From Mongoliibacter ruber (GTDB taxonomy: Bacteria > Bacteroidota > Bacteroidia > Cytophagales > Cyclobacteriaceae), in assembly GCF_003003005.1 (NCBI RefSeq), contig NZ_PVTR01000008.1:62001-126000 (forward strand): a stretch of 64,000 bases of DNA, given 5' to 3'. The notes beneath the pieces were generated by a model. The model was not told where the DNA came from and ran no database searches. It worked only from the letters and a program-made list of their open reading frames with translations. Position numbers and translations under genes: made by a program. Shown one piece after another: positions 1 through 9,216 of this stretch (its first letter is position 1; each line of letters begins with the position of its first letter).

Positions 1-522
<522 letters not shown>

Positions 523-564
523 TTATGGTTAAATCTATTCAAAAGAAATACAGTAGATATAAGG

Positions 565-594
565 TTGAAATATAGTCGAAATACAATTGAAATA
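565..594. promoter_or_regulatory. Triple 11-bp-phased direct repeat upstream of glpK (candidate DeoR/GlpR operator)
   Basis: Three copies of TYGAAATA start at 565, 576 and 587, exactly 11 bp apart, which puts them on one face of the helix. DeoR-family repressors such as GlpR commonly bind reiterated short motifs, and a DeoR regulator gene lies nearby (2422-3183). Binding is inferred. Confidence 0.5.
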
Positions 595-617
595 TTACCT
601 AAAACACCCTGTTGACC

Positions 618-637
618 TGGTAGTAATATTTCTACCA
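618..637. promoter_or_regulatory. Near-perfect 20-bp palindrome in the glpK leader
   Basis: TGGTAG (618-623) and CTACCA (632-637) flank AATATT, giving a 20-bp palindrome with one mismatched pair. It could be a second operator or a weak RNA hairpin. No T-run follows on either side, so it does not look like a terminator. Confidence 0.35.
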
Positions 638-687
638 TATTTCGCAAAGCATATCTCTATCTTACTTTTATGTTCGAGCAGCTAGGC

Positions 688-695
688 CAAACATA
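688..695 (-). promoter_or_regulatory. Bacteroidota -7-like box upstream of glpK
   Basis: The minus strand reads TATGTTTG, matching the TAnnTTTG consensus. No convincing -33 TTTG lies at the right distance. If used, the glpK leader would be about 170 nt and would contain both operator-like elements. Confidence 0.35.
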
Positions 696-724
696 TTTCT
701 ATTTTATTTCACATCAGGTATATC

Positions 725-2290
725 TCATTTCAATATATATTTATTTGCTGTTTTTTCGAAATCTTTTATCTCTGCCTTCACCCAATCTTGATCAAATCCA
801 TTTGCTTCTGCCATAATTTCCGCAACTTTTGGAGCCATCTCAATTGCTACTTTCGCATCAAGAAACAAAACTCTTAATCTTCTAGCCAAGACATCTTCCA
901 CTTTGGCTGGCATTTCTTGACCTACTATCCATTTCACTTCTGCAAGGGTAAATGGATATTTTGGATGCAACCTTACAGCGATATCTTTGTCCTTTTCCAT
1001 CATCTGCTCAATCAAAACAGCATCTGCGCCAAAACCGGACAAATGTCCTTCAGGCACTTTCTCAGTATAACCATGAAGTTTTAGAGTAGCAGAACTGCTT
1101 TCTTTTATGGCTTCTCCTGTCACTTCTGTGAATCTTTCAACTGTATCCTCTCCCATTTTCCTGAAAGTTGTCCATTTCCCTCCCGTGATGGATACCAGTC
1201 CACTTTCTGAAACGATAACTTTATGGCTCCTGGAAATTTCTTTTGTTTTGGCACCTCCCTCCTTGGGTGCTGCTAGCGGCCTCAATCCGGCAAATACTGA
1301 CAGCACATCTTCTCTTTGTGGTTTCTTAGCGAGATATGCCTGGGCAGTTTCAAGTACAAAATCAATTTCTTTTTGTAAAGCTTCCGGCTCAAGCTTTACC
1401 TTATCTCTCAATGTGTCTGTAGTCCCGACTACCAGTTTACCCAACCAAGGCACAGCAAAAAGTACTCTGCCATCTGAAGTTTTTGGAATCATCAATGCAT
1501 CCTTTCCACCAAGAAAACTCTGGTCAAATACTAAATGTATGCCTTGACTTGGCCTGATGCTTTTGGGTGCTCCAGGTTTATCCATCTGAAGAATTTTGTC
1601 TGCAAAAACACCTGTTGCATTCACCACCATTTTTGCTTTGATGGTATATTTCTTATCTGAGACCTCATCCTTGAATTTCAAGCCGTCAATTTTACCCGAC
1701 TCGCTTTTTGTCAATGAAGTCACTTTGGCATAATTGAGTACACAAGCTCCTTGTTCATCGCAAGTTTGAGCCAGAGAAACTATCATCCTGGCATCGTCAA
1801 ATTGACCATCATGATATACAACACCCCCCTTTAAGCCTTCTTGTTTGATCTGAGGCAGCCTTTTGATAGTTTCTGATTTGGAAATAAAACGTGATTTTCC
1901 CAATCTCAACTTCCCTGCCATCCAATCGTATATTTTCAGACCTGCACTGTATTGTACGCGGTCAAACCAGGTGTAAATAGGAATGATAAAAGGCTGATTG
2001 AAAGTCAAGTGCGGAGCATTAGAAATCAGGCGTCCTCTTTCCTTCAAGGCTTCAAAAACCAAGGCTACATCACCTTGAGCCAAATACCGCACTCCACCGT
2101 GTAGTAATTTGGTACTTCTACTAGAGGTTCCTTTCGCAAAATCTGATTTCTCAAGAAGTAAAACAGACAAACCTCTTGAAAGTGCGTCAATAGCCACCCC
2201 AAAACCTGAAGCACCTCCACCGATCACCGCTACATCCCAAACTTTATCTTTGCCATTCTTTAATTTTTCAACACTGACTGAACGCTTCAT
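725..2290 (-). CDS. glpD: Glycerol-3-phosphate dehydrogenase, FAD-dependent
   Basis: Oxidises glycerol 3-phosphate to dihydroxyacetone phosphate and passes electrons to quinone at the inner face of the cytoplasmic membrane. I start it at the ATG at 2290 (521 aa), because the extra 24 residues reachable upstream are hydrophobic, precede the conserved N-terminus and cover the promoter region. The dinucleotide fold AVIGGGASGFG lies near residue 22, followed by the GTSSRSTKLLHGG flavin-binding segment; the catalytic domain contains VVGTTDTLRDK, and a C-terminal DAO_C domain follows. It sits upstream of glpK and divergent from the DeoR regulator, the usual glp arrangement. Confidence 0.96.
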   Translation of the reverse strand: MKRSVSVEKLKNGKDKVWDVAVIGGGASGFGVAIDALSRGLSVLLLEKSDFAKGTSSRSTKLLHGGVRYLAQGDVALVFEALKERGRLISNAPHLTFNQPFIIPIYTWFDRVQYSAGLKIYDWMAGKLRLGKSRFISKSETIKRLPQIKQEGLKGGVVYHDGQFDDARMIVSLAQTCDEQGACVLNYAKVTSLTKSESGKIDGLKFKDEVSDKKYTIKAKMVVNATGVFADKILQMDKPGAPKSIRPSQGIHLVFDQSFLGGKDALMIPKTSDGRVLFAVPWLGKLVVGTTDTLRDKVKLEPEALQKEIDFVLETAQAYLAKKPQREDVLSVFAGLRPLAAPKEGGAKTKEISRSHKVIVSESGLVSITGGKWTTFRKMGEDTVERFTEVTGEAIKESSSATLKLHGYTEKVPEGHLSGFGADAVLIEQMMEKDKDIAVRLHPKYPFTLAEVKWIVGQEMPAKVEDVLARRLRVLFLDAKVAIEMAPKVAEIMAEANGFDQDWVKAEIKDFEKTANKYILK

Positions 2291-2308
2291 ACAATTTATT
2301 TTATATCC

Positions 2309-2316
2309 CAAATATA
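2309..2316 (-). promoter_or_regulatory. glpD promoter -7 box
   Basis: The minus strand reads TATATTTG, a full TAnnTTTG match, 19 bp upstream of the glpD ATG. Candidate -33 sequences of TTTG type lie in the adjoining A-rich tract (plus-strand CAAA at 2339), slightly further away than usual. Confidence 0.5.
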
Positions 2317-2323
2317 TACAAAA

Positions 2324-2410
2324 AGAAACAAAAGAAAACAAAACGAAACACATTTTTATCATTCGAAAAAAAATAGATATCTTTATAAGATAAACGAAAC
2401 AATACGAAAC
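2324..2410. promoter_or_regulatory. Reiterated GAAAC operator-like repeats in the glpD/glpR intergenic region
   Basis: GAAAC/GAAAA motifs start at 2325, 2334 and 2345 and again, as ACGAAAC, with GAAAC at 2396 and 2406. Spacings are 9-11 bp. The first group covers the glpD promoter upstream of its -7 box; the second sits at the expected start site of the regulator, whose -7-like box TATCTTTA is at 2378-2385. The layout suits a DeoR-family repressor controlling glpD and itself. DeoR/GlpR operators with AACGAAA-like cores are known in other phyla; binding here is inferred. Confidence 0.5.
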
Positions 2411-2421
2411 TCCACAACAGC

Positions 2422-3183
2422 ATGACTATAGCGGAAAGGCATAAGTACATTTTGGACAAACTTGAAGCTCAGGGATTTGTAAATGTAGCTGACTTGAGTA
2501 AGGAATTGGATGTGACTCAGGTCACTATCAGAAAAGACCTCAAAATCCTGGAGGACAAAGGACTTCTATATCGCTCTCATGGATCTGCCACTCCCAAATC
2601 CCCTTATGTCAATGATAAGCCTGTACAAGAAAAGAAACTTGTCAAGATTGAAGAAAAGTATAGAATTGCCCAAGAAGCAATCCGGTATATCAATGAAGAT
2701 GACGCAATAATCATAGGCTCTGGAACAACAGTTGTGTCCTTTGCACAAGCCATCCCCAACCAACAAAAACTAACTGTATTGACAGCCGCCATGAATGTGA
2801 CCTTGTCACTGCTGGACGCTCCTCATATTGAAATCGTTCAGCTTGGAGGGGTAGTCCGGAAAAGCAGTAGCTCTGTGGTTGGCCACTATGCGGAGGAAAT
2901 GCTCAAACAGTTTGCCTGCTCAAAATTATTCTTAAGCGCTGACGGAATCAGTCTTGACCACGGATTGACCACGTCCCATATGATGGAAGCTCATCTAAAT
3001 GCCCATATGATAAAAGGGGTACAAAAAACAATTGTATTGGCTGACTCAAGCAAGTTTGGCAAAAAAGGATTTGGGAAAATCTGTAACCTTGAAGACATCG
3101 ATATCATCATCACAGACCAAGGTATTCCAGAACTTTACAGAGAAAAAATGGAGGGAATGGGAATTGAGGTAAGGATAGTTTAA
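2422..3183 (+). CDS. glpR: DeoR-family transcriptional regulator, probable glycerol-3-phosphate repressor
   Basis: A 253-residue cytoplasmic DNA-binding protein. The N-terminal DeoR helix-turn-helix spans roughly residues 5-58 (VADLSKELDVTQVTIRKDL); the sugar-phosphate sensor domain follows from about residue 75, with the family signatures IIIGSGTTV, VQLGGVVR, LSADGIS and ADSSKFGK. It is divergent from glpD across a 131-bp region full of phased repeats, so control of the glp genes by glycerol 3-phosphate is the best guess. Other DeoR proteins sense different sugar phosphates, so the symbol rests on context. A strong bidirectional terminator follows. Confidence 0.85.
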   Translation: MTIAERHKYILDKLEAQGFVNVADLSKELDVTQVTIRKDLKILEDKGLLYRSHGSATPKSPYVNDKPVQEKKLVKIEEKYRIAQEAIRYINEDDAIIIGSGTTVVSFAQAIPNQQKLTVLTAAMNVTLSLLDAPHIEIVQLGGVVRKSSSSVVGHYAEEMLKQFACSKLFLSADGISLDHGLTTSHMMEAHLNAHMIKGVQKTIVLADSSKFGKKGFGKICNLEDIDIIITDQGIPELYREKMEGMGIEVRIV

Positions 3184-3214
3184 CTGACTTTTTATTGAAC
3201 ATCCATCAACATGA

Positions 3215-3242
3215 AAAAGAGCGCCAATTATGGCGCTCTTTT
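3215..3242. terminator. Bidirectional intrinsic terminator between glpR and the phosphatase gene
   Basis: A perfect 12-bp stem (AAAAGAGCGCCA / TGGCGCTCTTTT) with a 4-nt loop. The A- and T-tracts allow termination in both directions, as expected between convergent genes. Confidence 0.9.
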
Positions 3243-3754
3243 CAATTAAAATCTCTGTAAATTTTCCGTTCTACCATGGAATTGCCTCTTTCATCCAAAG
3301 TGACTTTGAATATGAAGTCATATTCAACATCCTTTAACTCTTCGTATTCCACATCATCATTTATGAAATAATTGACCAAATGATGGATCGTATTGCTGTG
3401 GCCGACTACTAGAATATTCCCTTTTCTTTGTTTAAGTTCTTTTACCAAATCATCATGTCTTCCAGTATCGTACGCTTCTATCTGGGCTCCAGAATGATTT
3501 GACACATGTCTCACTGTAGCTACTGTCCTTATAGTATTGGTACTGAAAATATGCGCAATCTCTTCTCCTTCAAGAATCTGCCCAAGTTTCACCGCCCTTG
3601 CAGCACCTGCTACGCTCAATTCTGGATCATCCCCCGTCAACAGTTTTTCTGCATGGCGTACAATGTAAATTGTTTTGGGTTCTTGTTTCTGTGAACAGGC
3701 CTCCATTATAGCCATCAGAACAATCACTAATATAATTTTGGTGAAATTTCGCAT
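3242..3754 (-). CDS. Histidine phosphatase (RHG/SixA-like) lipoprotein
   Basis: A 170-residue protein of the histidine phosphatase superfamily. The catalytic signature YIVRHAEK places the nucleophilic histidine near residue 34, and VVGHSNTIHHL supplies the second histidine. The N-terminus is a hydrophobic signal ending in MEAC, so Cys20 could be lipidated; that would put the protein in the envelope, unlike cytoplasmic SixA. I start at the ATG at 3754 (MRNFTK); an upstream ATG at 3769 would add five residues. The substrate is unknown. Its stop codon overlaps the terminator shared with glpR. Confidence 0.75.
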   Translation of the reverse strand: MRNFTKIILVIVLMAIMEACSQKQEPKTIYIVRHAEKLLTGDDPELSVAGAARAVKLGQILEGEEIAHIFSTNTIRTVATVRHVSNHSGAQIEAYDTGRHDDLVKELKQRKGNILVVGHSNTIHHLVNYFINDDVEYEELKDVEYDFIFKVTLDERGNSMVERKIYRDFN

Positions 3755-3824
3755 AGTAGTAGGTATCACTTGAGGTGAAACTGTAATTTACTTGGTGAAA
3801 ATAAAATAAATGTATTGGTCAAAA

Positions 3825-4559
3825 TTAACCACTGTAAGAATTATCAACATGTTGATCTTTTGCCCTTACAGGCTCAAATTCGAGGTATTGTTCCCAAAAC
3901 GGCTCTTCGGGCAAGGCTGCACGTAAATACACTTTTTCTTTTTTGATGGGGTGAACAAACACCAAGTGAAATGCATGCAAGTTGATACTGGCATCTGCAT
4001 TTGCCTTATGAAAGCCGTACTTCAGATCCCCTCTTATAGGGCAGCCCATAGAGGCTAGTTGAACCCTGATTTGATGAGGCCTTCCGGAAATAGGTCTTAC
4101 CTCCAAAAGCCAATGATCATTCATTTTTCCTAAAGTTTTATAATTTAACTCGGCTTTTTGTGATCCCGGCACCTCTTTTTCATGAGCGGTGACTACATTT
4201 TTCTTCTCATCCTTGACAAGGTAATGAGTCAACTTACCGGTTTCTTCTTTAGGTCTTCTTTTTACCATTGCCCAATATACTTTGTGTATATCCCGCTTAC
4301 GGAAAAGCTCCATCATCCTCTCCAAGCCTTTGGAAGTGCGTGCAAAAACCACAAGTCCACTGACAGGCCTATCCAACCTATGAACAGGATGCAAAAACAC
4401 AGCTCCCGGTTTATCGTATTTATTGGCTATATAGTCTTTACAATAATCCGTAAGGGTTTTGTCTCCTGTTCTATCTCCTTGAACAAGGATTCCGGCAGCT
4501 TTATTCACTACCAAAAGATGGTTGTCTTCAAAGACAACCGAAAAAGGTTTATTTCTCAT
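3825..4559 (-). CDS. RluA-family RNA pseudouridine synthase
   Basis: A 244-residue enzyme converting uridine to pseudouridine in structured RNA. The catalytic motif HRLDRPVSG lies at residues 60-68, with Asp63 the expected nucleophile. VNKAAGILVQ near residue 18 and the C-terminal RPISGRPHQIRVQLA segment are typical of the family. No S4 RNA-binding domain is present. The sequence does not settle whether the target is rRNA or tRNA. A minus-strand TATCTTTG box lies at 4582-4589. Confidence 0.88.
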   Translation of the reverse strand: MRNKPFSVVFEDNHLLVVNKAAGILVQGDRTGDKTLTDYCKDYIANKYDKPGAVFLHPVHRLDRPVSGLVVFARTSKGLERMMELFRKRDIHKVYWAMVKRRPKEETGKLTHYLVKDEKKNVVTAHEKEVPGSQKAELNYKTLGKMNDHWLLEVRPISGRPHQIRVQLASMGCPIRGDLKYGFHKANADASINLHAFHLVFVHPIKKEKVYLRAALPEEPFWEQYLEFEPVRAKDQHVDNSYSG

Positions 4560-4581
4560 TTTAATTTTCCGGATTTTGACA

Positions 4582-4589
4582 CAAAGATA
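4582..4589 (-). promoter_or_regulatory. -7-like box for the pseudouridine synthase gene
   Basis: TATCTTTG on the minus strand, 23 bp upstream of the ATG at 4559, matches TAnnTTTG. No clear -33 element was seen. Confidence 0.4.
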
Positions 4590-4708
4590 TTTTATTAATT
4601 ACAGACCTCAGGGTCTTATTTGATTTTTATATTAAATTAAAGCCAATGTGTAACCTTCAATTTACTAATAACCTTACATTTAGAAACAGTACCTAGAAAC
4701 CTGATTTG

Positions 4709-5632
4709 ATGAATTTAAAAAAAACATATCGTGATACCATCGGAATTCTCAAAAACACAGTAAGCTATATTGGCCAAGACCAACCCATCGTTTACAGTGC
4801 CGCTATTGCCTTTTTCACACTTTTTTCACTTCCAGCCATTTTGGTCGTGATCGTCACCATTGGAACTGTTTTTTTTGAAAGGACTGAAATCAAAGATGAA
4901 ATTGTAAGTCAAATTGAGCGAAACGTGGATTCTGAAGCTGCTGAACAAGTAAGTGAGGTGTTGAACAACGTGATGAATCTGCCAGACTCTACTCTTTACA
5001 TCATAATTGCCATTTTGGTGATTTTCAAAAGTGCCACGATGATTTTCGGCATTCTTCAAAAAGCCTTAAATTCTATCTGGAAAGTAAAACTCAAAAAAGG
5101 TGTCAGTTTTTGGAAGATTGCCAAATACCGTACTATTCCATTGCTATTTGTAATTGGATTAGGCTTTTTGATGGTATTGACCCTTTTTATTGATCTGTTG
5201 CTATCATACATTTCAAATGTTGGCTCCGGAATTTTGCCGGAGACAGTAGAGTCTATCCTATTCGGCCTGACAAAAATGGCGGTCAATTTCTCCGTGGTGA
5301 TTCTATTTTTCACCATAGTTCACAAAACCCTTCCTGACGCAATCGTCCAATGGAAAGACGCCATTGCCGGTGGAATCATTACTACCGTTCTCTTTTTAAT
5401 CGGGACCAGAATTATTAATCTCATCATCTCCAATCTTGACCTCAATGATTACTATTCAGCGGCTGGCTCTTTGGTTATCCTCCTACTCTGGATATTTTAT
5501 AGTTCAGTGATTCTATTTCTTTGCGGAGAGATCACCAAAGCATATGCTGTACAGCGTGGTCATAAAATTAAGGCCAAGCCCATTGCAGAGCTGTACTCGT
5601 ATACGACAGATGAAGAAAAGGTTGCCGATTGA
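4709..5632 (+). CDS. YihY/virulence factor BrkB family inner-membrane protein
   Basis: A 307-residue polytopic protein with about six transmembrane segments, including AAIAFFTLFSLPAILVVIVT near residue 33 and several C-terminal helices. The family was once called ribonuclease BN, but that activity belongs to another protein, so the molecular role is open. The start is the ATG at 4709; a TTG three bases upstream is an alternative. It ends three bases from the convergent prfC stop with no terminator visible, so read-through antisense transcripts are possible. Confidence 0.85.
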   Translation: MNLKKTYRDTIGILKNTVSYIGQDQPIVYSAAIAFFTLFSLPAILVVIVTIGTVFFERTEIKDEIVSQIERNVDSEAAEQVSEVLNNVMNLPDSTLYIIIAILVIFKSATMIFGILQKALNSIWKVKLKKGVSFWKIAKYRTIPLLFVIGLGFLMVLTLFIDLLLSYISNVGSGILPETVESILFGLTKMAVNFSVVILFFTIVHKTLPDAIVQWKDAIAGGIITTVLFLIGTRIINLIISNLDLNDYYSAAGSLVILLLWIFYSSVILFLCGEITKAYAVQRGHKIKAKPIAELYSYTTDEEKVAD

Positions 5633-5635
5633 AAT

Positions 5636-7216
5636 CTAAAACTCTGAAGTAAAATGGAAATCAATCTCAGGGTAATTGTCCTGTACCATCTGCAACCAAG
5701 ACTTAGACTCCGCCATAAAGACAAGTTTTCCATCTTTATCTTGGGCAATATGCCTACTCTTACTTCTTACAAACTCATCTAATTTTTTCTTATCAGTGCT
5801 ACTGATCCAGCAGGCTTTGTACAGATTCATAGGAGCGAATTCTACAGAAGCATTGTATTCATTTTTCAACCTGAACTGAATCACCTCAAATTGTAGCTGA
5901 CCTACCGTGCCCACTACTTTTCTGGCGCCCATTTCATAGGTGAAATACTGGGCTACCCCTTCTTCCATCAGTTGCTTCAGCCCCTTTTCCAATTGCTTGG
6001 TCTTCATAGCGTCTTTGTTGATGACTTCTTTGAAGATTTCCGGAGAAAAAGAAGGAATACCCTTAAATGTCATGTCCTCCCCTTCCGTCAGGGTATCCCC
6101 AATCTTGAGGTTCCCTGTGTCAAAAAGCCCCACAATATCTCCTGGAAAAGCTTCATCCACCATTTCCCTATCTTGAGCCATAAACTGTGTGACGTTCGAG
6201 AAACGAAGTGGCTTGGGTCCTCTCACATGATTATAGGGTTTATTTCTTTGAAAAGTACCACTACAAATTCTTAAGAATGCAATCCTATTCCTATGGTTTG
6301 GATCCATATTGGCATGAATCTTAAAAACAAAACCTGAAAACTTAGACTCTTCTGGTTTCACTTCTCTGTCCTCAGTCTGACGGCTTTTCGGTGTCGGTGC
6401 TATTCTAATAAAAGTATCCAGCATCTCATTGACTCCGAAATTATTAACTGCCGAACCAAAAAATACAGGAGCTACTTTGCCTTCTAGGTACTCTTTTGTA
6501 TCAAAATCAGTGTAAACACCTTCAATCAATTCAACATCCTCACGCAATTGATCTGCATAACTTTTGCCAATGATACCATCTAGTTTTTGGTCATCCAAAT
6601 TCTCAAATTCCTCACGGGCATCACTTAGCTTTCTCTGACTGGGAGAAAAGAGGTTCAGTTTTTTATCGTAAAGATTATATACTCCTTTGAAGCTTTTCCC
6701 CATTCCTATTGGCCAAGAAAGTGGCCTTACTTGAATGTTGAGTTTTTCTTCGACTTCGTCCAAAAGTTCATATGGGTCTCTGCCTTCCCTGTCCAATTTG
6801 TTGATGAAACATATTACGGGAGTATTGCGCATACGGCAAACTTCCATCAACTTTTCAGTTTGAATCTCCACACCCTTGACACAATCAATCACCATGATAA
6901 CTGAATCGACGGCTGTAAGGGTTCTGTATGTATCTTCTGCAAAATCCTGGTGACCGGGAGTATCCAATAAGTTGATTTTGATTCCTTGGTATTCAAACCC
7001 CATGACCGAAGTAGCTACAGAGATACCTCTTTGCTTTTCAATTTCCATCCAGTCAGATTTAGTCGCTGTATCAATTTTATTTGATTTCACAGCACCTGCC
7101 GTTTGTATGGCTCCACCAAAAAGTAAAAGTTTTTCTGTCAATGTAGTTTTTCCGGCATCCGGGTGGGCGATGATGGCGAAGGTTCTTCTTTTTTGTATTT
7201 CTTTGGTCAAACTCAT
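5636..7216 (-). CDS. prfC: Peptide chain release factor 3
   Basis: A ribosomal GTPase that removes RF1/RF2 after peptide release; 526 residues, the usual length. The P-loop AHPDAGKTT is near residue 17, followed by DTPGHQDF (G3) and NKLDREG (G4). The C-terminal RF3 domain follows, with the [11 protein letters not shown] segment seen in RF3. A minus-strand TACCTTTG box lies at 7249-7256. It is convergent with the YihY gene and otherwise stands alone. Confidence 0.96.
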   Translation of the reverse strand: MSLTKEIQKRRTFAIIAHPDAGKTTLTEKLLLFGGAIQTAGAVKSNKIDTATKSDWMEIEKQRGISVATSVMGFEYQGIKINLLDTPGHQDFAEDTYRTLTAVDSVIMVIDCVKGVEIQTEKLMEVCRMRNTPVICFINKLDREGRDPYELLDEVEEKLNIQVRPLSWPIGMGKSFKGVYNLYDKKLNLFSPSQRKLSDAREEFENLDDQKLDGIIGKSYADQLREDVELIEGVYTDFDTKEYLEGKVAPVFFGSAVNNFGVNEMLDTFIRIAPTPKSRQTEDREVKPEESKFSGFVFKIHANMDPNHRNRIAFLRICSGTFQRNKPYNHVRGPKPLRFSNVTQFMAQDREMVDEAFPGDIVGLFDTGNLKIGDTLTEGEDMTFKGIPSFSPEIFKEVINKDAMKTKQLEKGLKQLMEEGVAQYFTYEMGARKVVGTVGQLQFEVIQFRLKNEYNASVEFAPMNLYKACWISSTDKKKLDEFVRSKSRHIAQDKDGKLVFMAESKSWLQMVQDNYPEIDFHFTSEF

Positions 7217-7248
7217 GTCTTTCCCTTATCAAGTCGATTTTAAGTCTG

Positions 7249-7256
7249 CAAAGGTA
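7249..7256 (-). promoter_or_regulatory. prfC promoter -7 box
   Basis: TACCTTTG on the minus strand, 33 bp upstream of the prfC ATG, matches TAnnTTTG. The -33 element is not obvious. Confidence 0.45.
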
Positions 7257-7329
7257 AACCTTTAATTCAAAGGTTGGAAGGAGAGTGAACTTAAATTATA
7301 CAGCGCTATACAAGCCGATTAAAAAGTAA

Positions 7330-8559
7330 TTATTGTATCAAAAAATCCTCACGCTTGAAGCCAGAAACTCCTTCTTTGCTTCCGTGGAGCACAATCCTAA
7401 AAGTAGTACCGATTCCAGGCTCTGAAGTTTTGACATAGATTTTCCCACGATGATAGCCTTCTATTATTCTTTTAGCCAAAGTAAGTCCTAACCCCCAACC
7501 TCTCTGACGGGTGGTAAAGCCAGGATTAAACACCCTTTTGTACATGCTTTTCTCCATTCCTTTACCGGTATCTGTGATGTCCACAAATACAAATTTTTCG
7601 CTCTCTTTGATTATGTCGATTGATATGACACCCTGCCCTTTCATGGCATCTACAGCATTTTTACATATATTCTCCACTACCCATTCAAACAGCGGCTTGT
7701 TGATCATCGCTTCTATCTCATTGGAATAACCGTTGACTTTCATCTCTACTTTTGATGAAATACGTGGTCTCAAATAATTTATAGCTTCATCTACTACTGA
7801 AAAAACGTTTTCTGATTGGATGACTGGTTTACTCCCTATGGAGCTAAAGCGCTCAGTGACCATCCTCAACTTCACGATGTCTTTATCCATTTCCTGTATC
7901 ACCTCCTTGTTTTCTTCCCATACAGGTGAATTACGAAGGTAATCTATCCAAGCCATTAACGAAGCTATTGGGGTTCCCAACTGATGGGCAGTCTCTTTGG
8001 TAAGGCCTGCCCAGACCCGGTTTTGTTCAGCCACCTTGGATTGATTGAAAACAGCATAAGCCAAAACCCCAAAAACAAGAATGACTGAAAGTTGTATATA
8101 AGGGTAATATTTGAGCGAGGTCAAAAGCTCTGAATTGCGGTAATAGACCAAAGCATCTTCGGTCACAATAGGCTCATACTCCGCCTTCATTGTTTCTACC
8201 TCTTTGCGCAATGTTTTCTGTCTGTCCTCTTCTGTACTTCTTTTCTTGAACTTGATGTTTCTATAATCGACAACATTCTCATCTGAATCTACGACAATCA
8301 CAGGAATCGAAGTATTCTGCTGAATGATTTCTTGATTGATAAAGGTGAGGTTATCTGTATTCAAGGAAGCATACTCCAATGCCCTCGCCAAGAGTTCGAT
8401 TTGCCTTTTCTCACGGTCCTTCAACTCTTCCACCAAAAGATTAGTATAATAAATAGAACCAAAACTTATGATTATAGAACAAATGAAAATGAGCCACTTG
8501 ATTTTGTTCTTGTTGGTATATAAATCTAAAGTTGCGATATCCTGAAGTCTGTTCTTCAT
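7330..8559 (-). CDS. Orphan membrane sensor histidine kinase
   Basis: A 409-residue kinase. Two transmembrane segments (about residues 19-41 and 150-170) flank an extracytoplasmic sensor of about 110 residues with no recognised fold. The H-box reads TAHQLGTPIASL, so the phosphoacceptor histidine is followed by Gln rather than the usual Glu. The ATPase domain has its N-box (ENICKNAVDAM), G1 (DTGKGM) and G2 (GWGLGLTLAK). No response regulator gene is adjacent. The ATG at 8559 is preferred to the TTG one codon upstream. The signal sensed is unknown. Confidence 0.88.
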   Translation of the reverse strand: MKNRLQDIATLDLYTNKNKIKWLIFICSIIISFGSIYYTNLLVEELKDREKRQIELLARALEYASLNTDNLTFINQEIIQQNTSIPVIVVDSDENVVDYRNIKFKKRSTEEDRQKTLRKEVETMKAEYEPIVTEDALVYYRNSELLTSLKYYPYIQLSVILVFGVLAYAVFNQSKVAEQNRVWAGLTKETAHQLGTPIASLMAWIDYLRNSPVWEENKEVIQEMDKDIVKLRMVTERFSSIGSKPVIQSENVFSVVDEAINYLRPRISSKVEMKVNGYSNEIEAMINKPLFEWVVENICKNAVDAMKGQGVISIDIIKESEKFVFVDITDTGKGMEKSMYKRVFNPGFTTRQRGWGLGLTLAKRIIEGYHRGKIYVKTSEPGIGTTFRIVLHGSKEGVSGFKREDFLIQ

Positions 8560-8653
8560 CAAAGGGGTGTTGGGGATTTTCTATTATAGACAACTCATTT
8601 TATCGATAGATATTATCAATCTGACAATATTACCTTTTCAACTCATGCGGTCT

Positions 8654-8661
8654 TATATTTG
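8654..8661 (+). promoter_or_regulatory. dps promoter -7 box
   Basis: TATATTTG, a full TAnnTTTG match, 35 bp upstream of the dps ATG. The -33 region has only a T-rich stretch. Confidence 0.5.
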
Positions 8662-8696
8662 TACAGGGTGAGTTATAAATCAAAAATATAAATATT

Positions 8697-9167
8697 ATGA
8701 GCACAAACGACATAGGTTTAAAAATAAAAGACAGTAAATTATTGGTGGAAAAACTGAATAGCCTTTTGGCTAACTATGAAGTTTATTACCAAAACCTGCG
8801 AAACTTCCACTGGAATATTACGGGTCCAAACTTCTTTGAACTTCATGCTAAATTTGAAGAGCTATACAACGAAGCCAATTTAGGTATTGATGAAACAGCC
8901 GAAAGGATCCTGACATTAGGAGCAAGACCTTTTTCCTCTTTTGAGGAATACATCAATAATGCGGAGATCAAAGAAGCTAAGCAGGTAGAAGATGGTAAGA
9001 AAATGGTGGAAATTATCAGAGATAACCTGAATACTTTATTGCGACTAGAAAGATCCGCTCTGGAAATAGCTGCCGAGCACGGAGATGAAGGAACAGTTTC
9101 TTTAATGAGCGAATACATCACAGCAAAAGAAAAAACTGTTTGGATGCTATCCGCATACCTGAAATAA
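8697..9167 (+). CDS. dps: Dps-family DNA-binding ferroxidase (mini-ferritin)
   Basis: A 156-residue mini-ferritin expected to form a 12-subunit shell that oxidises and stores iron and protects DNA during starvation or peroxide stress. The intersubunit ferroxidase ligands are visible: His38 (NFHWNITGP), His50, Glu54, Asp65 and Glu69 (IDETAERI). There is little N-terminal extension, so any DNA binding would not use the lysine tail of E. coli Dps. It has its own promoter box and ends at a terminator shared with lipA. Confidence 0.92.
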   Translation: MSTNDIGLKIKDSKLLVEKLNSLLANYEVYYQNLRNFHWNITGPNFFELHAKFEELYNEANLGIDETAERILTLGARPFSSFEEYINNAEIKEAKQVEDGKKMVEIIRDNLNTLLRLERSALEIAAEHGDEGTVSLMSEYITAKEKTVWMLSAYLK

Positions 9168-9180
9168 AAATGACTCTTAA

Positions 9181-9212
9181 AAAAAAGGCTGGAATTGCTC
9201 CCAGCCTTTTTT
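9181..9212. terminator. Bidirectional intrinsic terminator between dps and lipA
   Basis: AAAAAAGGCTGG and CCAGCCTTTTTT form a 12-bp stem with an 8-nt loop, and the flanking A/T runs serve both convergent genes. Confidence 0.9.
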
Positions 9213-9216
9213 CATA

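Noticed and set aside
1107-1547. Long open frame on the plus strand inside glpD
   Set aside because: It is the antisense shadow of a strongly conserved gene, with no start signal or recognisable protein.
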